This document shows, in pieces, positions 15,974 to 23,435 of a DNA stretch of 42,116 nucleotides. Both the position numbers and the translations under genes were made by a program. The stretch spans positions 1 through 42,116 of the forward strand of contig NZ_JADILJ010000032.1 in the NCBI RefSeq assembly GCF_017355185.1, in the 5' to 3' direction. Under the pieces are notes generated by a model. The model did no database searches and was not told the origin of the DNA. It saw only the letters and a list, made by a program, of their open reading frames with translations. Every line of letters begins with the position of its first letter. Position 1 is the stretch's first letter. The stretch is from Rathayibacter sp. SD072. Its GTDB lineage: Bacteria; Actinomycetota; Actinomycetes; Actinomycetales; Microbacteriaceae.

Positions 15974-16537
15974 TTACGGACGCGCCACGGCGTGCGCGGC
16001 CCGCACCGCACCGGCCAGCCGACCCGCGAACCCGGGCGGCACCTGCTCGGGCAGCGCGTCGACCGCGAACCAGGCCACGTCCTCGCTCTCCTCGCTCACC
16101 GCGACGGGGGCCGACGGGTCCGCGATCGCGCCGTAGCCGACGTCCCAGTGCCGGGCGCACCGGCCGAAGCCGTCGCCGAGTCCGTGCCGGTCGAGGTCGA
16201 GCGGACGCGATCCGAGCGGAGTGAGCGGCGCCACTCCGCTCTCCTCGCGCGCCTCGCGTAGCGCGGCCTCGGCGACGGAGGAGTCGCCGGGCTCGATGTG
16301 CCCGCCGAGTTGCACCCAGAACCGGCCCTTGCGGTGGAAGCAGAGCAGCACGCGGTCGAGCCCGGGCGAGAGCACGAAGCAGCTCGCGGTGATGTGCTCG
16401 GGACCGAGCGAGCGCTCGAGAGCGCCCTCACCGTGCTCGGCGAGGAACGCGAGGTACTCGTCGCGCAGCGGCGAGAAAGGCGGCGGCGCGTTCCACTCCT
16501 GCAGAGCGGAGGCGAGGGAGGCTGCGCGGGACGTCAC
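15974..16537 (-). CDS. Nudix hydrolase
   Basis: A 187-residue hydrolase that probably cleaves a nucleoside diphosphate derivative. The Nudix box lies at 78-102, within GGHIEPGD, AALREAREESGV. It is slightly unusual: the first acidic position is Asp85 and there are eight residues instead of seven before Arg94-Glu95, followed by Glu98-Glu99 and Gly101. This variant is common in actinobacterial members annotated as NTP pyrophosphohydrolases. The start GTG at 16537 lies six bases after TACGCT on the minus strand, so a leaderless transcript is likely. The substrate cannot be inferred. Confidence 0.92.
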   Translation of the reverse strand: MTSRAASLASALQEWNAPPPFSPLRDEYLAFLAEHGEGALERSLGPEHITASCFVLSPGLDRVLLCFHRKGRFWVQLGGHIEPGDSSVAEAALREAREESGVAPLTPLGSRPLDLDRHGLGDGFGRCARHWDVGYGAIADPSAPVAVSEESEDVAWFAVDALPEQVPPGFAGRLAGAVRAAHAVARP

Positions 16538-16543
16538 TTAGCG

Positions 16544-16549
16544 AGCGTA
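16544..16549 (-). promoter_or_regulatory. -10 element of the Nudix gene (leaderless)
   Basis: TACGCT on the minus strand, followed by CGCTAA and the GTG at 16537. Confidence 0.5.
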
Positions 16550-16615
16550 GGCGAGACGCCACCTGCATCGGCACCCGGGGGAGGGCCGTGCAGGCGGCGT
16601 CTCGCCGCGAAGGGA

Positions 16616-17407
16616 TCAGACGGCGAGGCCGGCCAGTCCTTCGCGGTCGACGCGGCGGTGGAAGCGCATACCGGCGAGTCCGCCGAGCACGGCCGCGATC
16701 AGCGCGACGACGAGCGCGGCGAGCGCGGTCAGGACCGCGGCGATCGTGGCGTCGCTCCCGTCGAGCGGGATGCGGGGGAAGCTGCTGACCGCCGAGAGCA
16801 GCTGCGTGCCTCCGGTGATCGCCGAGGCGATGCCGACGAGGATCGCGACCACGACGGCCCACGCCCAGACGGCCACGCCCTGCTTCGCTCCGTTGAAGCG
16901 CGCCATGCGGCCCGCGACGTAGCCGCCGGAGTAGTAGGCGACGAAGAGGATGACCAGCAGCGCGATCGCGCCCACCCAGCCGAAGGCGACCGGGTCGGCG
17001 GCGAGATCGGCGGTGACGTCCTGCGTGCCGACGACGGCCGCTCCGATCGCCGTGACCAGGGCGGTGAGGATGACCGCGAGGCCGGTCGCGGCGAGCCAGC
17101 CGAAGAAGGCGCAGCCGATCTTCAGCCCGCCGAAGCGCTCGCGCTCGCGGTCGTGGATGTCCTTGCGGGCGGCGGCCCTGGCCTGCTTCGCCTCGGCGGA
17201 GTCGGGGGCGACCGGCGCGCGGTGCTCGGGGGCGCTCGACGAGTCGGACCGGTCGGACCGGTCCGGAGTGCTCGTCGAGGTGGTGCTCGAGGTGCTCCCG
17301 CCCTGCGGGGCGGTCTCGAAACGGCGCGTCTCTCCGGCGGCGTGGGCCGTCGTGTCGTCGCGTCGCGGGTCGCTGCTGTCGCGACCGGAGTCGGTGGGGA
17401 TGCTCAT
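16616..17407 (-). CDS. Membrane protein with long disordered N-terminus
   Basis: A 263-residue protein. Residues 1-80 are a polar Ser/Thr/Asp/Arg-rich tail (including STSSTTSTSTPDRSDRSD) predicted to be disordered. About four hydrophobic segments follow, starting around AFFGWLAATGLAVILTALV, PVAFGWVGAIALLVILFVAYY, GVAVWAWAVVVAILVGIA and ATIAAVLTALAALVVALIA, then a short basic end with FHRRVDREG. YYSGGYVAGRMARFNGAKQG between helices resembles the YrzE/TIGR04086 type of small membrane proteins. No catalytic motif is visible. The start ATG at 17407 has GGAGG just upstream on the minus strand. Confidence 0.75.
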   Translation of the reverse strand: MSIPTDSGRDSSDPRRDDTTAHAAGETRRFETAPQGGSTSSTTSTSTPDRSDRSDSSSAPEHRAPVAPDSAEAKQARAAARKDIHDRERERFGGLKIGCAFFGWLAATGLAVILTALVTAIGAAVVGTQDVTADLAADPVAFGWVGAIALLVILFVAYYSGGYVAGRMARFNGAKQGVAVWAWAVVVAILVGIASAITGGTQLLSAVSSFPRIPLDGSDATIAAVLTALAALVVALIAAVLGGLAGMRFHRRVDREGLAGLAV

Positions 17408-17633
17408 GACGACCTCCTGGGGGACCGCCGACGGGGTTCGGCGGTGAGGCCAGTCAATGCCCTGCGGGGCCTCGGTGTCGCGGGCTTGACGGCGAGCGGC
17501 AGCGCTCGGATCCGGCCGTTCCGACGCGCGCCCGACGCCTCGTGCGGCCCCGGAGGGGCGTCAACCCCCTGCGCTCCCCCACCGGCGTCGGCTTCCATGG
17601 AACGACCCACCCACCGACACGAGAGGGAGAGTC

Positions 17634-18473
17634 ATGACTCCGGAATCCCCTGAGCAGACACCGCCCGGCACCGAGGCGGAGCTGACCCCGAAGGCCGACC
17701 ACGGCGAGCAGAGCTACCGCGGCACCGGCCGACTGAGCGGCAAGGTCGCTCTCGTCACGGGAGCCGACAGCGGCATCGGCAAGGCCGTCGCCATCGCCTT
17801 CGCCCGCGAGGGCGCCGACGTCGCCGTCTCGTACCTGGACGAGCACGAGGACGCCGAGGACACGGCGAAGTGGATCCGCGAGGCCGGCCGGGAGGCGCTG
17901 CTGCTGCCCGGCGACCTGCGCGACCCCGCGCACTGCCGCGAGATCGTCTCGAGCACCGTCTCGACGCTGGGCCACCTGGAGGTGCTCGTGAGCAACGCGG
18001 CCTTCCAGATGAGCCACGAGGAGATCACCGACATCCCCGACGAGGAGTGGGACCGCACGATCGAGACCAACCTCGGCGCCTACTTCCACCTGGTCAAGGC
18101 GGCGATCCCGCATCTGCAGCCCGGCGCGTCGATCATCGCGACCAGCTCGGTGCAGTCGGACCAGCCGTCCTACCAGCTGCTCCCCTACGCCGCCACGAAG
18201 TCGGGGATGCTGAGCATGACCGCCTCGTTCGCGCAGGCTCTGGGCGAGAAGGGCATCCGCGCCAACGCGGTCGCCCCCGGCCCGATCTGGACCCCGCTGA
18301 TCCCCTCGACGATGCCCCCGGAGGCGGTCGCCTCCTTCGGCGAGAACGTGCCGCTGGGCCGCCCCGGCCAGCCGGCCGAGGTCGCGCACGCCTACGTCCT
18401 GCTCGCGTCCGACGAGGGCAGCTACATGAGCGGAGCGACGATCGCCGTCACCGGCGGGAAGCCGATCCTCTGA
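17634..18473 (+). CDS. Short-chain dehydrogenase, YghA/YdaD-like
   Basis: A 279-residue NAD(P)-dependent oxidoreductase. The N-terminal leader ending in GEQSYRGTGRLSGKVALVTG, the cofactor loop TGADSGIGKAVA, and the YAATK active-site Tyr/Lys with a preceding Ser (ATSSVQ) place it in the YghA/general-stress-39 group. It differs from canonical members in having VSNAAFQ where NNAG is usual. VAPGPIWTPLIPSTM is typical of the group. The start ATG 17634 is well supported by GAGAGGGAG upstream. A paralogue of the same group lies at 33343. These enzymes are often stress-induced, but no stress promoter is clear here. The natural substrate is unknown. Confidence 0.93.
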   Translation: MTPESPEQTPPGTEAELTPKADHGEQSYRGTGRLSGKVALVTGADSGIGKAVAIAFAREGADVAVSYLDEHEDAEDTAKWIREAGREALLLPGDLRDPAHCREIVSSTVSTLGHLEVLVSNAAFQMSHEEITDIPDEEWDRTIETNLGAYFHLVKAAIPHLQPGASIIATSSVQSDQPSYQLLPYAATKSGMLSMTASFAQALGEKGIRANAVAPGPIWTPLIPSTMPPEAVASFGENVPLGRPGQPAEVAHAYVLLASDEGSYMSGATIAVTGGKPIL

Positions 18474-18486
18474 TTCCGCTCACGAG

Positions 18487-18529
18487 CGCTCACCCGCAGG
18501 TTCCTGGGATAGGTTCCTGCGGGTGAGCG
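18487..18529. promoter_or_regulatory. 14-bp inverted repeat spanning the PKS promoter and start codon
   Basis: Arms CGCTCACCCGCAGG (18487-18500) and CCTGCGGGTGAGCG (18516-18529) are perfect reverse complements. The 15-bp spacer holds the -10 TAGGTT (18510-18515), and the right arm contains the GTG start (18523). AGGTTCCTG also occurs twice in direct orientation (18498 and 18511). It could be an operator, or a terminator for the upstream SDR gene, or both. Confidence 0.7.
18510..18515 (+). promoter_or_regulatory. -10 element of the type III PKS gene (leaderless)
   Basis: TAGGTT followed by seven bases and GTG 18523. No Shine-Dalgarno sequence fits between them. Confidence 0.5.
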
Positions 18530-19632
18530 TGCACATCCGCAGCATCGAGACGGCCGTCCCCGCGACGGTCCTCCGCCAGTCCGACGTGCGCGATCTCTTC
18601 GCCTCGCAGGAGGGCGTCAGCCGGCTCGGCTCGAGGATCCTCGGTGCCGCGTTCGACGCCTCGGCGATCGACACCCGGCACACCGTCGTCGACGAGCTCG
18701 ACCGCGAGGTGCGGGAGGGCGAGAGCGCCTTCTACGACGCCCGCTCGAACGCCGTCCTGAATCCGGGCACCGCCGAGCGCAACGCGCTCTACGCGGCGCG
18801 TGCTCCCGAGCTCTTCACCGACTCCGCCCGACGCGCGCTCGAAGCGGCGTCGTTCAGCGCCTCGGACGTCACCCACGTCGTCACCGTCTCGTGCACCGGC
18901 TTCTACGCGCCCGGCCCCGACTACCAGCTGGTCCGCGCGCTCGGCCTCTCGCCGTCGGCCCAGCGCTTCCACCTCGGCTTCATGGGCTGCTACGGCGCCT
19001 TCCCCGGGCTGCGCGCCGCGAAGGCGTTCTGCGAGGCGGACCCGGACGCGGTGGTCCTCGTCGTCGCCGTAGAGATCTGCACGATCCACCTGACCTCCTC
19101 GAACGATCCCGAGCAGATCGTCGCCACCTCGGTCTTCGCCGACGGAGGGGCGGCGGCCGTCGTCACCGCGCGCGCCCCGGAGCCGGGTGCCGCGGTCCTC
19201 GAGATCGACGCGCTCGACACGACCCTCACCCCCGAGGGCGAGAACGAGATGGCCTGGACCATCGGCGACCACGGCTTCACGATGCGGCTGAGCACCTACG
19301 TGCCCGCGATCATCGGCCAGAACATCACCGGGGCGCTGGCTCCGCTGCTGGGCGAGGCGGGCGCGGGCGGCGTCCAGCGCTGGGCCGTCCACCCGGGCGG
19401 CCGCAGCATCCTCGACCGCGTGCAGACCGCGCTCGGGCTCGACGACGAGCAGATGCACCCGTCGCGCGAGGTGCTGCGCACGAACGGCAACATGTCGAGC
19501 GCCACCGTGCTGTTCATCCTGCGCCGCCTGCTGCACGGCGAGGCGGCCGACGGCGAGCGGATCGGGGCGATGGCCTTCGGACCGGGCCTGACCGTCGAGA
19601 TGGGCCTGCTGACGAAGCGGGGCGGGGAGTGA
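18523..19632 (+). CDS. Type III polyketide synthase (chalcone/alkylresorcinol synthase-like)
   Basis: A homodimeric ketosynthase that would extend an acyl-CoA starter with malonyl-CoA units and cyclise the chain, giving an alkylpyrone or resorcinol. The 369-residue product has the full catalytic triad: Cys156 in GFMGCYGAFPG, His290 in WAVHPGGRSILD and Asn323 in NGNMSSATV, with the same His-Asn spacing as in chalcone synthase. C-terminal AFGPGLTVEMGLL is the family GFGPG-type loop. It is the first gene of a three-gene operon: the methyltransferase start overlaps its stop (GTGA at 19629). The start region is wrapped in a perfect inverted repeat. A long-chain starter is usual in actinobacterial relatives; not shown here. 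Confidence 0.95.
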   Translation: MSVHIRSIETAVPATVLRQSDVRDLFASQEGVSRLGSRILGAAFDASAIDTRHTVVDELDREVREGESAFYDARSNAVLNPGTAERNALYAARAPELFTDSARRALEAASFSASDVTHVVTVSCTGFYAPGPDYQLVRALGLSPSAQRFHLGFMGCYGAFPGLRAAKAFCEADPDAVVLVVAVEICTIHLTSSNDPEQIVATSVFADGGAAAVVTARAPEPGAAVLEIDALDTTLTPEGENEMAWTIGDHGFTMRLSTYVPAIIGQNITGALAPLLGEAGAGGVQRWAVHPGGRSILDRVQTALGLDDEQMHPSREVLRTNGNMSSATVLFILRRLLHGEAADGERIGAMAFGPGLTVEMGLLTKRGGE

Positions 19633-20336
19633 GGGCTCCCCTCGCTCCCGACCTGCGGCACCGCGAACTCGACGCCCGGGAGCTGATGGACGACCCGGAC
19701 TGCGATCGCACGCTGCTCGACGCCACCTACGCCCGCTTCGGCGCCGTGAACCGCCTGGTCTCGGGCTGGCGCGGGCTGTACCGCTCGCGCCTGCGCACCC
19801 TGCTGAACCGCGACGAGCCGACCCGGCTGCTCGACATCGGCTCGGGCGGCGGCGACGTCGCGCTCGCCCTCGCCGGCTGGGCGCGGGAGGACGGTCTGCG
19901 GCTCGCGATCACGGCCGCCGATCCGGACGAGCGCGCCTACGCCTTCGCGACCGCCCGACCCGGGACGCCCGGCGTCGAGTTCCGCCGGGCGAGCAGCTCG
20001 GAACTGGTCGACGAGGGAGCCGAGTTCGACGTCGTGGTCTCGAACCACCTGCTGCACCACCTGACCCCGGAGTCGCTCGCCTCGCTCCTCGAGGACAGCG
20101 AGCGCCTCGCCCCCCGCGCGCTGCACAACGACATCGAGCGCTCGCGCCTGGCGTACACGGCCTACTCCGTCGCCACCCGCCCGCTCGCCGCGGGCTCGTT
20201 CCTGCACTACGACGGCTCGCTGTCGGTGCGCCGCAGCTACACCGCTGCCGAGCTGCGCGCGGTGACGCCCGCGGGCTGGAGCGTCGAGCGGGCGGCTCCG
20301 TACCGACTGCTGCTGACCCGGGGCCTCGCGGAGTGA
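19629..20336 (+). CDS. Class I SAM-dependent methyltransferase, type III PKS partner
   Basis: A 235-residue methyltransferase, coupled to the PKS by a GTGA overlap. Motif I is LLDIGSGGGDVALALAGW; the second acidic loop is ITAADPDE, and SNHLLHHLTPE corresponds to motif IV. The N-terminal segment LMDDPDCDRTLLDATYARFGAVNRL is typical of the class found beside actinobacterial type III PKS genes. The likely job is O- or C-methylation of the polyketide ring. The start GTG 19629 is preceded by GGCGGGG. The next gene begins at the GTGA overlapping its stop, so all three are coupled. The target atom is inferred from context. Confidence 0.9.
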   Translation: MRAPLAPDLRHRELDARELMDDPDCDRTLLDATYARFGAVNRLVSGWRGLYRSRLRTLLNRDEPTRLLDIGSGGGDVALALAGWAREDGLRLAITAADPDERAYAFATARPGTPGVEFRRASSSELVDEGAEFDVVVSNHLLHHLTPESLASLLEDSERLAPRALHNDIERSRLAYTAYSVATRPLAAGSFLHYDGSLSVRRSYTAAELRAVTPAGWSVERAAPYRLLLTRGLAE

Positions 20337-20680
20337 GCGCCGGTCGCGCTCTGATGCGCGCCGCCGCCGCGAGCTATGCGGCCAACTGTGCGCTCGGCAC
20401 CGCCGTGGCGACCGGTGCCGTCCGGACCGGGCGCTGGCACTGGATCCACCACGCGCTGTACATCGCGACCTCGTCGCTCGCGGCCGCGGCGTTCGTCGCC
20501 CTGCTGCGCTCGGAGCCGAGGGCCGCCGCCGCGCTCGCCCCGGCGGCGCTGCCGCTCGCGGTCGTCCCGTTCGCGGGGACGCGCGGACGCCGGCATCCTG
20601 CGATCGCGCTGGCCGCGGCTCCGTTCGTCGCCGCCGGGCTCGTGCTCTCGCGGCGGCGCTCAGCGCCCTCGCAGCGCTGA
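20333..20680 (+). CDS. Small membrane protein of the type III PKS operon
   Basis: A 115-residue protein with three to four hydrophobic segments (AASYAANCALGTAVATGAV, HHALYIATSSLAAAAFVALL, AAALAPAALPLAVVPFA, PAIALAAAPFVAAGLVL) and a basic end. It carries a WHWIHHALY motif, with two adjacent His residues next to a helix. The start GTG 20333 overlaps the methyltransferase stop. Translational coupling implies co-production with the PKS and methyltransferase. I do not recognise the family; it may anchor the pathway to the membrane or help place a lipid-like product there, which is a guess. Confidence 0.7.
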   Translation: MSAGRALMRAAAASYAANCALGTAVATGAVRTGRWHWIHHALYIATSSLAAAAFVALLRSEPRAAAALAPAALPLAVVPFAGTRGRRHPAIALAAAPFVAAGLVLSRRRSAPSQR

Positions 20681-20694
20681 CGGTCGGCGCGGGG

Positions 20695-20907
20695 TCAGCG
20701 GGGTGGTCCGGACTTCGGGTCGTTCGACCCCGACTCGCGCTTCTGGGTGCGGAAGTACTCCCACGCGGCGAGCGCCAGGATCGCGAGTCCGCAGACGATC
20801 GTGATGATGTCGGGGACCGAGACGTCGCCCTGCATCGCCGACGAGATGCCGGAGCCGAGGATGAGGACGCCTCCGATGAGGTAGAAGACCACTCGGGAGT
20901 TCTTCAT
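20695..20907 (-). CDS. Two-segment small membrane protein (70 aa)
   Basis: [20 protein letters not shown] forms the first helix and [19 protein letters not shown] the second, followed by a charged soluble tail ([15 protein letters not shown]). The start ATG at 20907 has AGGAGCGGTGCCCG upstream on the minus strand. It is convergent with the PKS operon, with only 14 nt between stops. No family is recognised. The topology suggests both termini in the cytoplasm. Confidence 0.7.
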   Translation of the reverse strand: MKNSRVVFYLIGGVLILGSGISSAMQGDVSVPDIITIVCGLAILALAAWEYFRTQKRESGSNDPKSGPPR

Positions 20908-21005
20908 CGGGCACCGCTCCTGTCGGCCCGCCGAGGCGCGGGCTCGGAAATCGTACCCGGTCCAGCCCCCTGCGCCCTCCCGGGACGAGTGGGCAGGATG
21001 AGGGC

Positions 21006-21800
21006 ATGGAGTTCCTCGACGTCGTGCGCCGGCGCAAGACCACCAACGGCCCCTTCCTCCCCGATCCCGTCTCGGAGGAGCACCAGCGCCTCCTCATGGA
21101 GGTCGCGGGCCGCGCCCCCTCGCAGTTGAACAGCCAGCCGTGGCGCTTCGTGCTCGTCGAGGAGCGGGACACGATCGAGCGGATCGCCGAGATCAGCGGC
21201 TCGAGCATGACCACCGCCATGTCGAACGGCACCTTCTTCGAGCGCTACAAGCCCTACTTCCGCTTCAGTCGGGAGGAGATGGAGCAGCGCCGCGACGGCA
21301 TGCTGTTCGACAAGCTCCCCGCTCCGCTGCGCCCCTTCACCAAGCAGGTGTTCACCAAGCGCGGGCAGCTCCTGATGAACTCGCTGCGCGTGCCGCAGAC
21401 CCTCGGCGAGGAGAACCGGAAGCTCGTCGCCGGGTCGCCGCTCCTGCTCGGCGTGATGCTCGACCGCTCCGAGTACCGGCCGGGCGAGCTCTCCTCCTTC
21501 TACTCCGTGTTCAGCATGGGCGCGGCGATGGAGAACGTGTGGCTGAGCACCGTGGAGCTCGGGATGGGGATCCAGTTCGTCTCGTTCCCGATGGAGGTGC
21601 CCGGCGCCTGGGCGCGCATCGAGTCGCTCCTGGCGGTGCCGGACGAGCTCGAGCTGATGGCGGTCTACCGGCTCGGCTACCTGCCCCCCGAGCAGCGGCG
21701 ACCGGCGATCGACTGGTCCTCGCACCAGAGGAAGGCCCCCTCCCAGTACGTGTTCCGCGGCACGTGCGCGACCCCGCAGACCGGATGGGACGAGGTCTGA
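21006..21800 (+). CDS. Nitroreductase-family flavoprotein
   Basis: An FMN-binding oxidoreductase of 264 residues, somewhat longer than typical 200-residue members because of a charged insertion (residues about 65-140, including [17 protein letters not shown]). N-terminal [17 protein letters not shown] holds the phosphate-binding Arg cluster, [16 protein letters not shown] the family Ser/Asn/Gln-Pro-Trp motif, and [21 protein letters not shown] the second flavin-contact helix. The start ATG 21006 follows GAGGGC directly and a CAGGAT -10-like sequence six bases earlier. The substrate is unknown; nitro-compounds, quinones or a dehalogenation-like reaction are all possible. A palindromic terminator follows. 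Confidence 0.9.
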   Translation: MEFLDVVRRRKTTNGPFLPDPVSEEHQRLLMEVAGRAPSQLNSQPWRFVLVEERDTIERIAEISGSSMTTAMSNGTFFERYKPYFRFSREEMEQRRDGMLFDKLPAPLRPFTKQVFTKRGQLLMNSLRVPQTLGEENRKLVAGSPLLLGVMLDRSEYRPGELSSFYSVFSMGAAMENVWLSTVELGMGIQFVSFPMEVPGAWARIESLLAVPDELELMAVYRLGYLPPEQRRPAIDWSSHQRKAPSQYVFRGTCATPQTGWDEV

Positions 21801-21806
21801 CTGCCG

Positions 21807-21822
21807 CACCCCGCGCGGGGTG
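21807..21822 (+). terminator. Palindromic terminator after the nitroreductase gene
   Basis: CACCCCGCGCGGGGTG is a perfect 16-bp palindrome 7 nt after the stop at 21800, followed by TCAAT. The loop would open a few central pairs. Confidence 0.5.
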
Positions 21823-21854
21823 TCAATGGGGGTACGGCGTGTCTCCCGGCCGAT

Positions 21855-21870
21855 TCCCGCTCGAGCGGGA
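21855..21870. promoter_or_regulatory. Perfect palindrome at the -35 region of the first DUF7882 gene
   Basis: TCCCGCTCGAGCGGGA lies just before a candidate -10 TACCTT (21879-21884), so it would cover the -35. This placement suits a repressor operator. Confidence 0.45.
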
Positions 21871-21933
21871 GCAGCGGATACCTTCCCACCGGAGCCGTCC
21901 GCGCCGGGCCGCCCGCTGACACGAAGGGGGCCC

Positions 21934-22245
21934 GTGGCCACTCTCATCTACGGACCGCAGAACCTCGAGATCGAGTTCGAGGAGCGCGTTCTCGCCCACC
22001 TGAAGGTCGCCGTGCTCTCGAAGCTGCGGCGCAACGAGGCGTTCTCCCTGTCCTGGGCCGAGGATGCCTCCACCGGCCACGGCCGCAGCTCCGTCTGGCT
22101 GCACCCCGCGGTGCCGCTGCACTTCCGCTTCCGCGAGGCCCACGCGCAGAGGCTCAACCGTGCGTGGATCGAGCAGATGCTCAGCGCCGCGAGCATGCAC
22201 GGCGAGCTCGCGGTGACTCCCGAACCGGAGGAGTCGCGCGGCTGA
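21934..22245 (+). CDS. DUF7882-family protein, copy 1
   Basis: A 103-residue protein of the small family frequent in Microbacteriaceae. GTG 21934 follows GAAGGGGG. Signature residues are ATLIYG at the N-terminus, EERVLAHLKVAVLSKLRRNEAF, a central SSVWLHPAVPLHFRF and RLNRAWIEQMLSAA near the C-terminus. A paralogue at 36930 shares the same pattern (YG, LAHLQLVVTAKLRR, WLHPAIPLQY). Databases have sometimes labelled such proteins ATP-dependent DNA ligase; they have no ligase motifs and are far too short, so the label should be ignored. Function unknown. A palindrome over the probable -35 suggests regulated expression. Confidence 0.8.
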   Translation: MATLIYGPQNLEIEFEERVLAHLKVAVLSKLRRNEAFSLSWAEDASTGHGRSSVWLHPAVPLHFRFREAHAQRLNRAWIEQMLSAASMHGELAVTPEPEESRG

Positions 22246-22248
22246 CAG

Positions 22249-22274
22249 GACTGCCCCGTCAGGGCGCAGCAGTC
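22249..22274 (+). terminator. Hairpin after DUF7882 copy 1
   Basis: GACTGC / GCAGTC arms enclose a further GCCC...GGGC pairing, starting 4 nt after the stop at 22245. Confidence 0.4.
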
Positions 22275-22304
22275 AAGCCCATCCCCCGATCAGGGGCCGG
22301 ATCA

Positions 22305-22310
22305 TAGCCT
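22305..22310 (+). promoter_or_regulatory. Candidate -10 element TAGCCT
   Basis: It lies 54 nt before ATG 22364, leaving room for a leader with the GGAG ribosome site. No obvious -35. Confidence 0.35.
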
Positions 22311-22363
22311 GAACTGACAGCGCCGGTCGAGACTGACCGCGCGCGTCACGGACGGAGACGACG

Positions 22364-22750
22364 ATGACCGATACCGCGCGAGCGACCGGACTCAGCACCC
22401 TGACCACTCCCGGACCGGCGACCCCCGCACCGTTCGTCCGCAGGGCCGCGGCCGACGTGCGACGGCTGCCCGACTCGATCTCGAGCTCGTCGCAGCCGGT
22501 CATCGGCTCGCGGATCACCGTCAACGGACGCGAGTTCGTCGTCGAGCTCGACATGGCCGGCATCTTCCTGCGCCAGGTGCGCCGAAGCCTCCGCGCGGGC
22601 GACGGCGGACTCGTGCTGCTGCGTCACGTCGACGGGATCGAGATGATCCCGATCACGCGCCGCACGCCCTTCGAGGTGACCGACATCGTGTGTCCCGAGG
22701 GCGTCGAGCCGTCGGCGGCGCGTGTCGAAGCGGGTCTGCGAGCGGGCTGA
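22364..22750 (+). CDS. Small soluble protein, function unknown (128 aa)
   Basis: ATG 22364 is preceded by GGAGACGACG. Residues 1-45 are Ala/Thr/Pro-rich and probably disordered. The rest (SRITVNGREFVVELDMAGIF, LRAGDGGLVLLRHVDGIEMI, TRRTPFEVTDIVCP) looks like a compact beta-rich domain ending near residue 115. I recognise no family. It follows the first DUF7882 gene by 118 bp with its own likely promoter and is closed by a strong terminator. The second DUF7882 gene is also followed by a small beta-rich protein, though the two are not alike in sequence. Confidence 0.7.
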   Translation: MTDTARATGLSTLTTPGPATPAPFVRRAAADVRRLPDSISSSSQPVIGSRITVNGREFVVELDMAGIFLRQVRRSLRAGDGGLVLLRHVDGIEMIPITRRTPFEVTDIVCPEGVEPSAARVEAGLRAG

Positions 22751-22763
22751 CTCCCACGACGTC

Positions 22764-22797
22764 GACGGGGAGAGGCGACTGTCCGCCTCTCCCCGTC
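22764..22797. terminator. Bidirectional hairpin terminator
   Basis: Perfect 14-bp stem GACGGGGAGAGGCG / CGCCTCTCCCCGTC with a 6-nt loop, between the convergent stops at 22750 and 22819. Confidence 0.8.
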
Positions 22798-22818
22798 CGA
22801 CGTTCTGCGCGTCCCCCG

Positions 22819-23298
22819 CTACTGAGCGGGCAGCGACGCCTCGATCAGCGAGACGATCCGCGGGTCGTCGGGCTCGACGGTGGGGCGGAAGCGGTGCACG
22901 GTGCCGTCGGCCGTGACCAGGAACTTCTCGAAGTTCCACTTCACCTTGCCCGCCTTGCCCGCCTCGTCCTCGGCCTTCGTCAGCTCCGCGTAGAGCGGGT
23001 GCGCGGACTTGCCGTTCACCTTGACCTTCTCGAACATCGGGAACGTCACGCCCCACGTCGTCGAGCAGTACTCCTTGATCTTGTCCTCGTCGCTCAGCTC
23101 CTGCAGGAACTGGTTGCTCGGGAAGCCGAGCACCGTGAATCCGCGGTCGCCGTAGGTCTTCTGCAGCTCCTCGAGCTTCTCGTACTGGGGAGCGAGGCCG
23201 CAGCGCGAGGCCACATTGACGATGAGCTTCACCGGGGCGTAGTCGGCGAGGGTCGACGCGGCTCCGTCGATGGTGGTCAGGGGGATGTCGGTGAGCAC
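22819..23298 (-). CDS. Glutathione peroxidase-family thiol peroxidase
   Basis: Reduces hydroperoxides. The 159-residue product has the usual length once the GTG at 23298 (AAGGAG just upstream on the minus strand) is taken as start; longer frames run into the inverted repeat. Active-site residues are all present: Cys33 in NVASRCGLAPQY, Gln63 in GFPSNQF, and Trp121-Asn122 in KVKWNFEKFLV. Cys78 in KEYCSTTWGVTFPMF occupies the place of the resolving cysteine in thioredoxin-dependent members, which fits actinobacteria because they lack glutathione. It is divergent from ligD. Both could belong to a damage or stress response, but no shared control site is proven. Confidence 0.94.
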   Translation of the reverse strand: MLTDIPLTTIDGAASTLADYAPVKLIVNVASRCGLAPQYEKLEELQKTYGDRGFTVLGFPSNQFLQELSDEDKIKEYCSTTWGVTFPMFEKVKVNGKSAHPLYAELTKAEDEAGKAGKVKWNFEKFLVTADGTVHRFRPTVEPDDPRIVSLIEASLPAQ

Positions 23299-23337
23299 GT
23301 GTCTCCTTCGAAGTGGTGGCTCGACGCTACTCGCCGT

Positions 23338-23411
23338 CGCCGAGGGAACCCCGAACGGTCCAGGGAACCCGCAGTCCCGGGCCCCCTCGACGATCCGGGG
23401 TTCCCTCGGCG
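23338..23411. repeat. Inverted-repeat element A, upstream of ligD
   Basis: Arms CGCCGAGGGAACCCCG (23338-23353) and CGGGGTTCCCTCGGCG (23396-23411) are perfect reverse complements, separated by 42 bp. The spacer starts AACGGTCC and ends CGACGATCC. Element B at 25971 has the same outer CCGAG/CTCGG and the same inner AACGGTCC and CGACGA-CC, but a different, still self-complementary stem. It sits between the divergent peroxidase and ligase genes. Confidence 0.75.
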
Positions 23412-23435
23412 GGTGCGGGGCTCCACGATGAGGAG

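Noticed and set aside
21934-22245. Reading DUF7882 as an ATP-dependent DNA ligase
   Set aside because: About 100 residues, with no KxDG or other ligase motif. Such database labels are misannotations; the real ligase here is LigD at 23436.
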